Positions 32,470-43,038 of a stretch of 64,000 nucleotides of DNA are shown here, piece after piece. The notes under the pieces are model-generated. The model searched no databases. It was not told where the DNA came from and was given only the letters and a program-made list of their open reading frames with translations. Each line of letters begins with the position of its first letter. Positions within the stretch are counted from its first letter, which is position 1. Both the position numbers and the translations under genes were made by a program. The DNA comes from Rebecca billardiae RCC1528 (Eukaryota; Haptophyta). The stretch lies in assembly GCA_965240325.2 (NCBI GenBank), contig OZ251229.1, positions 1,240,001 to 1,304,000 on the forward strand. The letters run 5' to 3'.

Positions 32470-35400
32470 ATGGAGGGCGCGCCCGCGGGCACGGCACCGC
32501 GCGCCACGTGCGCGCACCCGCCCGCCGCCGCCTCGCCGCCCGCCGCCGCGCCCGCCGCGCACGCGCACTCGCCGCAGCAGTGCAGCGTCGTCGTCGCGTG
32601 CGGCACGTGCCAGCAGCACTGCCGCACGCTCGTGCCGGCGCGCCGGACGGCGGCGCTGGTGTTCGGCTTCCGGTGCCCGGCGTGCGAGCAGACCAACCGC
32701 TTCACGCTCGCCCCGGCCGACGCCGCCGCGCCCGCGCGCGCCGGCGGCGGCGGCGGCCCCGCGCGCGCCGCGACGGCGGCGACGGCGACGGCGACGGCAT
32801 CGGCCGGCGGCGCGGCGGGCGGCGGCGGCGCGGCGCGGCCGGCGGCGCCGCCGCCGGCGCGCAAGCGGCCGGGCGCGAAGAGCAAGCGGCGCGTGCGCCC
32901 CGACTTCTCCGCCTCAATCCCGTGGCGCGACTCGACCGCGCGCGCGGTGCGCCGCCCGCCCGGCGCGGAGGGCCCCGAGTATACTCCGGTGGACGAGTCC
33001 GGGCGCGCGCTGCGCAAGCGGAAGCGGCTGCTGTACGACGAGTCGGCGCTGCAGTCGCTCACCGCGCGCTTCGAGGCGGAGACCGCCGCGGCCGCCGCGC
33101 GCGCGCGCGCGTGGGCCGAGGAGGAGGCGCGCGCGGCCGCGGAGAGCCGCGTGCCGCTGCGCTCGCTCTCACCGTGGGAGCGGGGCTGCGGCTCGCTGCC
33201 CGCGGCGCTGCGCGCGGACGGCGCGCGCTGCGCCGCGCTGCGCAACACGATGCTCGGCGCGTGGCACGCGCGGCTCGGCGCGTACCTCAGCCTCGAGCGC
33301 GCCCTCGCCGAGCTCGAGCGCCGCACGCCGGGCGGACTCGACGGCGCCGCGCGCGCCGACGCCGCGTGTGTGTACGAGTGTCTGTCTCACCACGGCGCGC
33401 TGAACGGCGGCGTGCTGCCCGACCACCCGGCGTGGGGCGCGCGCGCGCCCGCCGCGCCGGGTGCGCCGGCGTGCTGCGCGCGCGCCGAGGGCGGGCGCGC
33501 CGAGCCGCCCGAGGGCGCGCCGCCGCGCCCGCCGCCCGCCGCGCCGCCGGCGCACGCCGCGCCGCCGGCCGCCGAGCGGTGCGCGCCGCCGCCGGGCGCG
33601 CCGCGCTCCGCGCTCGTCGTCGGCGCGGGCTTCGCCGGCCTCGCCGCCGCGCGGCTGCTGCGCGCGCGCGGCGTGCGCGTCACCGTGCTCGAGGCGCGCT
33701 CCCGCGTGGGCGGCCGCGTGCACTCACACCGCTTCGGCGGCGCCGACGCACCGCCGGCCGAGCTGGGCGCAATGGTGCTGACGGGCACAGAGGCAAACCC
33801 TGTGGCGCACGTGTGCGCGCAGGCGGGGCTGCGGCTGCACGCGTGCGCGGGGCACTGCCGCATCTACCTGCCCGACGGCACGCCGGTGGAGCCGCGGCTC
33901 GACGCGGACGTCGAGCGCCAGTTCAACGACGACCTCGCGCGCGCCAAGCGCCGCGCCGTCGGCGGCGCGTCCGGAGCGGGCGGCGCGGAGGCGGAGGCGG
34001 AGGCGGATGTGTCGCTCAGCGACGCGCTGGCTGAGGCGCGCGCGGCAAGGCTCGGCGCGCGGCGCGCAGGCGCGGACGCGGGCGGCGCGGGCGCGGCGCC
34101 GGCGCCCGCGGCGCCGGCGGGCGCGCCGGCGCCGCCCGCCGCGCCCGCCGCGCCCACCGCCGCGCTCGCCGCGCCGCCCGCCGCCGCGCCGCCCGCCGCC
34201 GCGCCGCCCGCCGCCGCGCCGCCCGCCGCCGCGCCGCCCGCCGCCGCCGCCGCCGCGCCGCCGCGCTCGCCGCCGCCGCCGCCGCCGCCGCTCCTCTCGC
34301 CCTCGCCCTCGCTGCCGCGCGTGCGCGCGCTCGCCGCCGCGCCGGCCGCGCCCCCGCTCCCCTCCTCCTCCGCGCCGCGCGCGCTGCTGTACGGCTGGCA
34401 CGAGTCGAACCTCGAGTACGCGCTCGGCGCGCCGCTGCGCGCCGCTTCCGCGCGCTGGTGGGACGCGGACGACGTGTTCGAGTTCGGGGGCGAGCACGCG
34501 GTGCTGCCGGGCGGGTTTGGGCAGGTGGCGGAGGCGCTGGCGCGCGGCGTGGACGTGCGGCTGGGGCACGCGGTCGCCGAGGTGGAGCACGGCGACTCGG
34601 GTGCGCGCGCGCTCGCGCCGAGCCGTTGCTCTGCGTGTCTGCTGCCTCTTCGTCTTGGAATAATTGGTTTATTTATTTGTTGCTTTCTTTTGTTTGGGGG
34701 GGGCGGCTTTTTGCCTTGCGCGCGCGCGCGCGCCGCACCCGCCACGCCGACCCGCGCGGGGCGCGCGCTTCGCCGCCGCCTCGGCGCTGCGCGCCCGCGC
34801 AGGCGTGCTCGTGCGCGGCACGCGCGCCGACGACGGCGCCCCGTTTGCCTACGAGGCGGACGCTGCGGTGGTGACCGTGCCGCTGGGCGTGCTGCAGGCG
34901 GGCCGGGTGCGCTTCAGCCCCGCGCTGCCGCCCGCGTGCGAGGCGGCCGTGCGCCGGCTCGGGTACGGCTGCCTGAACAAGCTGTACCTGCGCTTCCACT
35001 CCGCCTTCTGGGCGCAGCAGGAGCACGACACCGACTACTTTGGGTGTGCGCTCGCGCGCGGCGCCGCTTTCGCCCGCACGCGCACGCGGCGCGCGCGCGG
35101 CCCGCCCTGCGGCCGCCTCGCGCTCGCGCGCCTCGCCTCGCCTCCTGACGGCCTCCCCGCCCTCCCGCCGCCGCCGCCGCCGCTCGGGCTCGCCCCCGCT
35201 GCCCTCGCCCAGCTACGTGCCCCCCTTCCGCGCGCAGCAGGGCTGCTGCTACCTCTTCTGGAACCTGCACCGCATCAACGGTTCGCCCGCACTGCTCGCG
35301 CTGCTGGCCGGGGACGCGGCCACGCGCGCGAACGGGCGCGCGGCCGCGCCCGGCGCCGAGGGCGAGGAGGAGGAGGAGGAGGGCGGCTGGGCGGCGGCGC

Positions 35401-36035
35401 CGCCGGCCGGCGGCGCCAACGCCGCGCCCGCCGCCGCCGACCCGCCCGCCGCCGACGCCAAGCCCGCCGCGCCGCGCGGCGCCGCCGCCGCGCGCGCGGA
35501 GCTCCACGCCCGGCTTGTGCGGTACGCGCTGCGCGCGCTGCGGCGCATCTTCGGCGCGGCGCGCGTGAGCGAGCCGCTCGAGACGCACGTGACGGCGTGG
35601 GAGGACGACGAGCACGCACTCGGCACGTACTCGTACATCGGCGTCGGCGCGACCCCCGCCGACTACGACGCGCTCGCGCAGCCGATCGGCCGCTCGCTGC
35701 GGCTCGCGGGCGAAGCGACTTGCAGCACGCACCCGGCCACCGCGTCCGGCGCCTATCTCTCGGGGGTGCGCGCCGCGGCGAGCCTGCTCTGCCCGCGCGC
35801 CGCGACGGGCGGCCGCGCCGGCGGCGCGCCCGCGCGCGAGGGCGAGGGCGAGGGCGACGAGGGCGACGACGACGACGAGCGCGCGTCGATGCGCGACGGC
35901 GCCGCCGACGCGGCGCACGCGGCCCACGGCGCCGCGGCGGGCGAGGGCCACGACGGCGCGCGCGCCGTGCGGCCGCGCGCGGCGCACGCCGCCGGACCGC
36001 GGGCCGGCGGTGGCGACGGTGGCGCGGCGGGCTGA
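32470..36035 (+). CDS. LSD1/LSD2-like histone lysine demethylase (SWIRM plus amine oxidase), three exons
   Basis: Exons 32470-34600, 34803-35043 and 35213-36035 join in phase to give 1064 residues. The N-terminus has a possible C4 zinc motif (CGTCQQHC, then RCPACEQTN), then a basic Ala-rich region and a SWIRM domain (about 237-320, [13 protein letters not shown] through [14 protein letters not shown]). The flavin amine-oxidase domain starts with the FAD loop [15 protein letters not shown] (about 384). It continues with [28 protein letters not shown] (the catalytic-site Lys), [20 protein letters not shown], and the FAD-binding end [20 protein letters not shown]. The protein would remove methyl groups from histone H3 lysines. 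Where animal LSD1 has its tower domain there is an Ala/Pro-rich insert. Introns: 34601-34802 and 35044-35212. The tail is acidic then His/Ala-rich. Confidence 0.85.
34601..34802 (+). other. Intron 1 of the LSD1-like gene with a T-rich core
   Basis: It starts GTGCGC and ends GCGCAG. Its middle (about 34657-34720) holds ggtttatttatttgttgctt and tcttttgtttgggggggg, the only AT-rich stretch in 3.5 kb. Phases on both sides agree (1 nt plus 2 nt making Gly). A T-rich core in a GC-rich intron may help splice-site recognition. Confidence 0.7.
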
Positions 36036-36700
36036 GTGCCGCACCCGCCCGTCGCCGCGGCGCGCGGCGTCGTGCGGCCGGCCGCGCATCCGAGCAGCTG
36101 CAGCACGGCGCAGCGCGCGCGCAGGAGGCGCAGCGCGGCGCTCGCCCCGTGTGCCCCGGCTGCTCGTCACGCTGCCACCTCCGACAGACTTGGCCGTGCA
36201 TTATTTATTAGTTTTTGGCTGGCCGCTGGCATCAGCGCGCGCGTGCCACGTCGCATCAGCAGTGCTGGCTTCATCTGCCGCGGGGTGCGCCGCGCTTTGC
36301 CGCTACGACGGGTCAGCACTGCTGTCTGCTGTGTCGTGGGGGCGCAGGCGCTGCGCCCGTCTGTCCGCGGCGGAGTGTCGTCTACTCGTCTCTACCGTCG
36401 GCGGCTCGCGCGGTCCCCTTCTGGCACGGGCGGCTCAGCGCACTGACGGATATGCCGCATCCGCTCGAGCACCGACACTGACGCTACGGCTATATATATA
36501 TATAGCTGCCGTCGGACGAGGCGGTAGTCGGTTGGACTCGCCGCTGGCGCCCCGCGGCTGCAGTCGCGGCAGCGGCAGCGCGGTACTGTCGTCAGCGGGT
36601 GCCGCTACGCGGTGGAGCGTAGCAGTCCGCCGAGCCGATCGAGTCGGACCGCACGTTGAATAATAACTTGAGACGCGATGATGATGATCGAAGACGAAAG
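36036..36700. other. Intergenic region, no gene seen
   Basis: Lies between the convergent 3' ends of the LSD1-like and bestrophin genes. GC-rich with a short TA run at 36490-36504. Open frames here are Arg/Ser-rich chance readings. Confidence 0.6.
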
Positions 36701-38620
36701 TCACACCTTGCTGATCGGAGCAGACAGTGCGTCCGTCGAGGTGACCGTCGGCGGAGTACTCGGAGTAGGTGGAGCCAGAGTGCTCGTAGGTGGCGGCGGA
36801 GCAGTCGACGGGCTCGGCCTCATGGCGCTCATCAACGGCATAGCCAAAGCACTTGCTGTCCGCGTCAGCCCCCTGCCCCTGTTCAACAATGATGACATGC
36901 GGCGCTCGCCGCCGCCGCGGCCGCTGAGCATGTTGAGCTCGGCAACAACCGTGCCGCGGGCTTCCTTGGCAAGTGCAACGACATGATCGTCGGCGAGTGT
37001 CTCCGACTCAAGCTGTGTCCAGCATGCGCCCATCATGCTCTTGAAGTACTCGGACTGTGGGAAGTCCACAGCATCATGCCCAAACGGGTTGGAGAGAAGC
37101 GCTGCCGGTGTCCAAGTGCGTTGCGCGATTGTTGATGAGGGATGAGGGGGGCGCATCGCGTGATGCGTCGCGCGCTGTCGGTCAGTCTGGTCCGCGTCCC
37201 GCGTCCCGCACCGCGCACCGCGCACCGCGCACCGCGCACCGCGCACCGCGCACGGCGCGCACTGTGGAGGGACAAGCAGGCCTGGTAGAAGGTGCTCCAG
37301 AGCACTACCTGGCAGATAGCGACGCCGATCGTGAGCCACTCGCCTAGCTCCCGCGCAACTGCGATTCTCGACGACGCCTCCAACGCGGCCGCATACATGG
37401 TGAACTTGACGATGAGAGTGATGAAGGCAACATATGGTAGCGGCTGCTGCACACCTACATACCTGTTGTCAGAATGCGGAGCGGAGCGGCCAAACAAGGC
37501 GGGGCGGATGGTGCACGCGTGAGTGAGCGTGGCCGCACAGGGCGAGTATTTGTTGGCTCGCGATCGCCGCCGCGTGTGCGCGCACGTGTGTGCGTCGCCA
37601 ACCGTGCCGCGCAGCTTGAAGATCTGCCCGTAAAGGTGCTCGAGCTCGAAGTGATGCGCGTTCCAGCGCCCACCTGTCTTCTCGACTGCGGCGTGGAAGT
37701 GCGAGAGCAGCCATCCCGCCACCGACTGCGCCTTGCGCGGCAGCGACTCGAGGATGACGCGCTCGTTGGGCATCAGCAGCCCAACGTCGATGTAGGTCTG
37801 GAGGTAGTCAGCCTCGGCATCGGCACGCGCCTCGGAGAAAGTGAGCATGAATGTCAGCAGAAGCCAGCGCATAACCCTGCTGGGCAGTGGGCGCAATGCG
37901 GGAAGGAGGGCGCCCGTGGCAGCGCGTGGTGCTCACTCAGTCGGCGCAGAACAACGGCATCATGGTGCTGGTGAAGAAAATCTGCAAACAGCAAACAACG
38001 CACGCAGCGCTCAGCGCAACAAAATACACGGAACGGAAGCAAGCGACACAGGCAGACAGACAGGCAGACAGGCCGCGCAGACGAGCACGTGCCGTCTACG
38101 CATCGCTTGCGAGTGGTCGTCGGTGCCAGCAAAGATGTGGCCAGCCAGCGTGGATATGTTGGCCACCGCGCCGTACATGTCGCCCACTACTTTCAGCCGG
38201 AGCGTGGTCCAGCGCGACAGCACGAGGCTCACGAAGAGGCCGAGGAAGAACGCAGAGAGCCGATGCAGGTCACCGACAGCGGTTGCAAGCTCCTCGTTGA
38301 GGTGGAGCATGTCCTCGAGGGTGAAGAATGGAGCCTGGAAGAGGGCTTCCCCGATGGCGTAGGCGAGCGTGACAAGGGCACACACCTGCAACAGCAAGAA
38401 CGGCTCCTCCAGCAAAGATGAAAGAGCCGCGCATGATGCGCAAGTAGCCAAGCTTGTGCACGCGGCCAATGTCGTACTTGACCACCTGCCGGCTCGACGA
38501 GAACAGGATGATATCTTTCTCCTCTCCGCCGCACAAGCCGCGCGTCTCGTCCCAGCACGTGCCATGGCTCTTGCCCAGCTTCTTCTCGGCGGCCTGGTGG
38601 CCGGCAGGGAGCGACGACAT
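36701..38620 (-). CDS. Bestrophin-family anion channel, multi-exon (boundaries approximate)
   Basis: Exons read from 38620 downward. First, about 38620-38097, encodes MSSLPAGHQAAEKK, VKYDIGRVHKLGYLRIMRGS, then ALVTLAYAIGEALFQ and SAFFLGLFVSLVLSRW. A later exon, about 37865-37605, encodes RWLLLTFMLTFSEA and GLLMPNERVILESLP. Another, about 37462-37270, encodes QPLPYVAFITLIVKF and LTIGVAICQVVLWSTFYQ. The last, about 37112-36701, encodes SNPFGHDAVDFPQSEYFKSM and a Pro/Thr tail. The NPFG(H/D)DAVDFP signature and the QPLPY turn are characteristic of bestrophins, pentameric calcium- or voltage-regulated chloride/bicarbonate channels; algal members can sit in the thylakoid. The frame slips by one base near 38410 inside the first exon, so the gene may be damaged or a small intron mis-read. 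Confidence 0.7.
37203..37257. repeat. GCACCGC tandem repeat in a bestrophin intron
   Basis: Seven or so copies of cgcgcaccg, between the membrane-segment exon and the NPFG exon. Confidence 0.85.
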
Positions 38621-39640
38621 CTTTGATGAGCTGGAAGGTATCGCGGACGGATTCACGTCAGGCGACCGGATCGGCAGATGGATTCTGTGCCAGATGCACG
38701 GCGGCTTTTGGATCTACGAAACTGTGATCTGGAGTCTCAATCGGAATCCGTAGATCAGAACAGGGGCGTTGCGCCAGCTGGACAAATAACACGGTTCCGG
38801 TCTGGTTTGAGGTTGGGTGAGGTGGTGGTTGGTTGGGGGCTGGCCAGGGTAGGGCTGGAGGCTTCGGCCGCCAGTCTGATCCCCCGGAGCCCGTTATAAA
38901 GGGGAATTTACACCCAACCTCAAACCACTATGAGGCTCCCCAGCGTGAAGTTGAAAGTCGTGCCTTTGTTCTCGTGGGTTTCCAGTATTGATTCCGATCT
39001 ACAGATCCTCATCGATACCAGTATGGAGCGCTCGTTGGAAGTTGGAACTTGAGCGGGGGTGGAACTTGACACCGCATTTCCCAGCGAAGTGCCCGATCTC
39101 GGCGGGGCTGGCACGGTCGGCACACGCTCCTGAGCGCTCGCTTCGCGGTGCGGCAGGCCTTGCGCAGCCCAGACAGACATGCCGCGACCGAATTACCGGG
39201 CCATGCGCGCACCACACCCGCGCTACATGGCCTGCGCGCTGGACGACTGAGAGGCAACGCCGAACCACTGCATTCCACTGCCCCGCATGCACCCCGAGTC
39301 ACCTTCAGAGGGCGTCGACGAGCGCAGAGCGGGTGCGGGTGGGAGTTCGACCAACTCGTGTACCTTCTTGCAAGCACCAGCGGCGAGGTCGCAAGCCGAT
39401 TAGCCGAACCTTGACCAGCCGTGGACTTGAGCTGGTCGGCAGCAAAACCACCGTTTAACCCGGATCAAGTTAGCAGCGTGCGAGGAGGAGGCGCGGTGCG
39501 CGTCTGCGGCTGGCGAGAGGCGTCCGGACCGTGCCGTTCTCGGCCGCGCCCGCGCGCTTCCCGCCGCCGCCGGCCCCGTGTACGCCCGTCGTCGCCCTCG
39601 CCGCGCGGGCGCCAAACCGGCGTCAAGTTCCAACGAACGC
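38621..39640. other. Intergenic region with dispersed repeat ends, no gene seen
   Basis: Contains one copy of the 24-bp sequence gggcgttgcgccagctggac (about 38764) shared with the candidate element ends at 16088 and 16650. It also has an inverted pair gtatggagcgctcgttggaa (39021-39040) against the reverse complement at about 39625-39647. No supported coding sequence. Confidence 0.5.
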
Positions 39641-39904
39641 TCCATACCACTCCAGACCCCTCATTGGGAACGGGAACGCCACCCCTCATTGGGAACGGGA
39701 ATGGGCATGACGCCCCCGCTCGGGATCGCGAGCGCCAGCACCATCGGGCGGCGCGCGGCCCCCCGAGGGCCTCTGCGCCAGCGTCGCGGCGCAGCACGTC
39801 GGCGCCCCGGACTCCCCGGGGTCGTCCCTACGCGCGGCCCTCCCGGTCCGACCCCGCTGCCTCCTATTCTGCGCGCGTCGGCGCGGGCGGCACGGGCCGT
39901 CGAT

Positions 39905-40080
39905 CGGGCACCGGGTCTGCCGCGTTGAAGAAGTTCGTCGAGGCCAAACCGTCGCCCAAGGCGCCTTCAGTGAAGGACGTGTTGGACAAGGTGGCCAAGA
40001 AGTCGGACACGAGCGCCGAGCCTCGCACGCGCGACCAGAAGAGGCCCACGCGCGAGCTGCGTCGCGGCGAATTCGAGGGG
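39905..40080 (+). CDS. Coding-like Lys-rich exon, unknown
   Basis: The plus frame reads ALKKFVEAKPSPKAPSVKDV, LDKVAKKSDTSAEPRTRDQK and RPTRELRRGEFEG, with nearly all codons ending in G or C. It is followed at 40081 by gtgagctg, a good splice donor. The 3' partner exon is not clear. Upstream the frame is open but low-complexity. Confidence 0.35.
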
Positions 40081-40220
40081 GTGAGCTGCAAGTACGCTGT
40101 ACGGGTTGGGCACGTTCGCGCGCGCGGGCGGTGTTGCCCAGTGACTGAGATGACACGAGGGCGGCGAGCGCGCGTGGCCGGGCAGCCATGGGCGCGCGCG
40201 CGGATGAAGAACCGACCTTC

Positions 40221-40315
40221 GGGATCTCGCGGTCCGCATACTGCCGCCGCTCTTGCTGCAGCAGGGAGCGCAGGATGCGGTTGACGTGCTGGATCGGGCC
40301 GCCGGTCTGGTCCAT
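40221..40315 (-). CDS. Coding-like first exon of a divergent unknown gene
   Basis: From the minus-strand ATG at 40315 the frame reads MDQTGGPIQHVNRILRSLLQ then QERRQYADREIPKV, a natural-looking amphipathic sequence. It is followed by gtcggttc, a possible donor. The best acceptor downstream (gtacttgcag, about 40090) would enter a frame ending at 39864. That continuation overlaps the plus-strand exon 39905-40080, so only one of the two can be right there. Confidence 0.3.
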
Positions 40316-40405
40316 CTGCTGCAGCACGGCAGGAGGTCTGCAACACGGCAAGATCGGACGGCAACCTCATGCGTGCGCGAGTCGGCTGTCGTCCGACTCG
40401 TCGAG

Positions 40406-41194
40406 ATGGCAGTGGCCGTGTCACACAAGCCGAGTATCATGACGCACGCGACGACGAAGGTGGGCTGGCACGAGGAGCGGTTCACGGGCAAGCTCAAGTG
40501 CAACCCGATGCAGTCTCAGATGGACAAGCCCGTCTTCTCCGAGCACATCCGCGCGCAGCTCGACGCGGCGGCCGCGGGCGCGCCCGCGGCGGCGCCCGCG
40601 GCAGCGGGCACGCCGGTGACCGCGACTGTGGCCGCAGATCCGACCGCGCCGCAGCTGCAGCAGCGCAACGCGCGCGCGGCTGACGCATTGCTGCATCGCG
40701 ACGACGGCGTCGCGCGGATGGCAGCGAACGTGTTCACCTCGCTGCTCAACACGTCGGCGGTAGCTGCGGATGACGACGACGCGGACGACGCGAACGGCCA
40801 GGACTGGCCTCGGCGTACGCCGCAGCGGGCCTCATCGCGACGCGCGACACCGTACATCCGTGGGCCTACACCCGTACCAGTCTCAACTCACTGCTCATGG
40901 GGATCGTCCCTTCCGAATGACGCGCACGGATCATATATATACTGCTACCGTAATCATCGCAGAGGCGTGCGCCTCTGCGCTGCGGCGGCGGCACGACGCG
41001 CCAGTGATGCTGATCGATTCGGCGGATGTGATGATTCGGGACACACGAGTGAGAGTTCCGGATCGGCCGGCTCAGCTCGGCAGCACTGTGTGATGATGAT
41101 GGCTGACAAGTCACTGACGATCGATGATGATGATAACCACTGCGCTAAACCATATACATACGCTGATGTTGCTCGCGCACCGGGCGTGTACTAG
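40406..41194 (+). CDS. Hypothetical protein inside the TIR element
   Basis: From the ATG at 40406 the protein reads MAVAVSHKPSIMTHATTKVG, then WHEERFTGKLKCNPMQSQMD and KPVFSEHIRAQLDAAAAG, natural sequence with strong GC-ending codons. An Ala/Pro linker, an acidic patch and a Ser-rich tail follow, ending at 41192-41194 (262 residues). The last ~100 residues have normal-composition DNA and may be read-through into non-coding sequence. No domain is recognised. Confidence 0.45.
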   Translation: MAVAVSHKPSIMTHATTKVGWHEERFTGKLKCNPMQSQMDKPVFSEHIRAQLDAAAAGAPAAAPAAAGTPVTATVAADPTAPQLQQRNARAADALLHRDDGVARMAANVFTSLLNTSAVAADDDDADDANGQDWPRRTPQRASSRRATPYIRGPTPVPVSTHCSWGSSLPNDAHGSYIYCYRNHRRGVRLCAAAAARRASDADRFGGCDDSGHTSESSGSAGSARQHCVMMMADKSLTIDDDDNHCAKPYTYADVARAPGVY

Positions 41195-41979
41195 TAGCAC
41201 ACTGTAGGCCGGCACGGCACGGCCGCGTCTAGGTCCGAGAGCAGTCCATCATGGGAGTACGCGCACCAGATCCGGAGCCGACCGTAATGATACTCGGACT
41301 TGGGGGCTCTCATCAGACGGCGCGGGGCGCCGACCAGCGGCGATGCCAAAGTCAAGCCAGTGGGTTGAAGACTGCACCGACGTCGTCTGGAGAGCAGCGC
41401 GATCTCGCGTGTCAAACACGAGCACGACGACGCAGCCGACCGCTTCATCCGCTTGCTGCCAAGCGCGCGCCGGGTGACACCACTGCGTTGCGAGATGCAG
41501 AGGCATGCCCACATCTCGCGTTTGGGAAGAGTTCTACACCCCCCATTGGCCATGCCCTCACCTCGAGCGGTCCCACGCAGTGAACCGCTCCTCAAACCTG
41601 TGCAACGCTGTCGGCCGCAGTGTGGTGCTCACAGTGCGCGCGCGTGCACGAGCGTTCCCAATGAGGGGTCAGCACTGGCGGACACCTGCCAAACCTGCCC
41701 TCGGTCAAGAGCACGGCGCTCTCCAACGGGACATCCGGCGGCGGCGAGACCGGTATTGCCGTGTCGAGCACGACGAGGAGAACACGTCCATGCGTCGGGA
41801 TGCGGCCATCGAGCCACCTTTGCCCGCGCCCACCCGTCGAGTTATCCGTTCCCAATGAGGGGTCTGGAGTGGTATCCCGTGCCGGCCCGGGCGGCGGCGG
41901 CCGGCCGCCGGCGGCGGCATTGCGCGGGGAATTCGGCAGGCGCGTCCGTCATCACCACGCTTGCCTCTCCCTTGCGACC

Positions 41980-43038
41980 ATGCTGACGAAGCGGCACGTG
42001 GGCGGGGTACTCGCCAGCCTGCTGGGCGTCGCGCTCGTGGCGACGCTCGGCGTCGTCACCCTGGCACCTCGCACGCCGCACGTCAACGTCGTCGCGCGCG
42101 GCTCGCGCGCCGTCGCAGACGCCACGGCGAGGGTGCTGCGCGCGGTGCCGCGCGTGCACGGCCACTCGATCGAGAAGGGGGGCGACGAAGCGAAGGACAG
42201 GGCGATGTTCGCGAAGCACGACACCGACGGCGACGGCGTGCTCTCGCTCGCCGAGTTCTCCCTGGAGGCAAAGTCGCAGAACGTCTTCAAGGGAAGCCAG
42301 GTGGAGATGGCGCGCTTCTTCGCCTTCCTCGACGTGGACGGGGACAGGAAGCTCACGTTCGACGAGTACAACGGGGATCCGCCGCCCGAGGCGATCCCGT
42401 GGTACGCAGCCTCGGCGGTCCGCAACTTTGACGCCGACGGCGACGGTATGCTCGACGCCACGGTGCGCGCATGCGCGCGCGCGCGCGCGCGCCGTGTGCG
42501 CGCTGCAGCCCGCGCGCTCGGCGCTCATCAACCACTGCCACGCACGGCCGCGCGCGCGCGCGGCGCGTAGGAGCTCCACGCGCACATCGTGGCCATGCTG
42601 GACGAGGGCGACACGGCACCGCCGCCCCCCGCGGTGAGCGCCATGCTCCGCTCTGCCGACGGCGACGGCGACGAGAAGCTCAGCGCTGGCGAGTGGGCGT
42701 GCTTCCTGCACGCCGTCGTCCCCACGGCTCCCAACGACTCGGGCGCCGCCGGCGTCTCGACCGGCAAGATGTACGACCTGGACGGCGATGGGTACGTCGA
42801 CCCAAGCGAGATGCAGAAGATGATGGCGGTGTACGGCGACGGCTCCGCCGGCTCGACCAGCCTACCGCACCTCAAGCTCTTCCTCTGCCAGATCGACGAG
42901 ATCCCGCCCATCGACTTCAAGGTGCCGACCGAGCTGATGGACGCCCGCTCCGGCGGCAAGTACCAGGCTTCGGAGGAGCAGGTGCGCCTCTGCATGGCCG
43001 CGCTCCTGCCGGCCGAGCGGGCGGCCATCCTGGCGTAG
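41980..43038 (+). CDS. Five-EF-hand calcium-binding protein with N-terminal signal/anchor, two exons
   Basis: Exons 41980-42462 and 42571-43038 join in phase 0 to give 316 residues. The intron (42463-42570, 108 bp) starts GTGCGC, ends GCGTAG and contains a long CG run. The N-terminus MLTKRHVGGVLASLLGVALV is hydrophobic, a signal peptide or membrane anchor, suggesting a secretory-pathway or lumenal location. EF-hand loops are DTDGDGVLSLAEF, DVDGDRKLTFDEY, DADGDGMLDATEL (split by the intron), DGDGDEKLSAGEW and DLDGDGYVDPSEM, with canonical Asp/Glu positions. The general layout recalls reticulocalbin/calumenin-type lumenal calcium proteins, though no retention signal is present at the end (AAILA). 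Confidence 0.85.

Larger units (their letters stand above)
39647..41872. mobile_element. Candidate 2.2-kb TIR element carrying unknown genes
   Basis: A perfect 28-bp inverted repeat, taccactccagacccctcat then tgggaacg, lies at 39645-39672 and, reversed, at 41847-41874. The outermost TA on both sides could be a TA target duplication. The inner part (cccctcattgggaacg) is repeated subterminally at about 39682-39697 and, inverted, at about 41646-41661. Inside are coding-like segments on both strands. None resembles a known transposase in what I can read, so the cargo may be novel or decayed. Confidence 0.5.
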
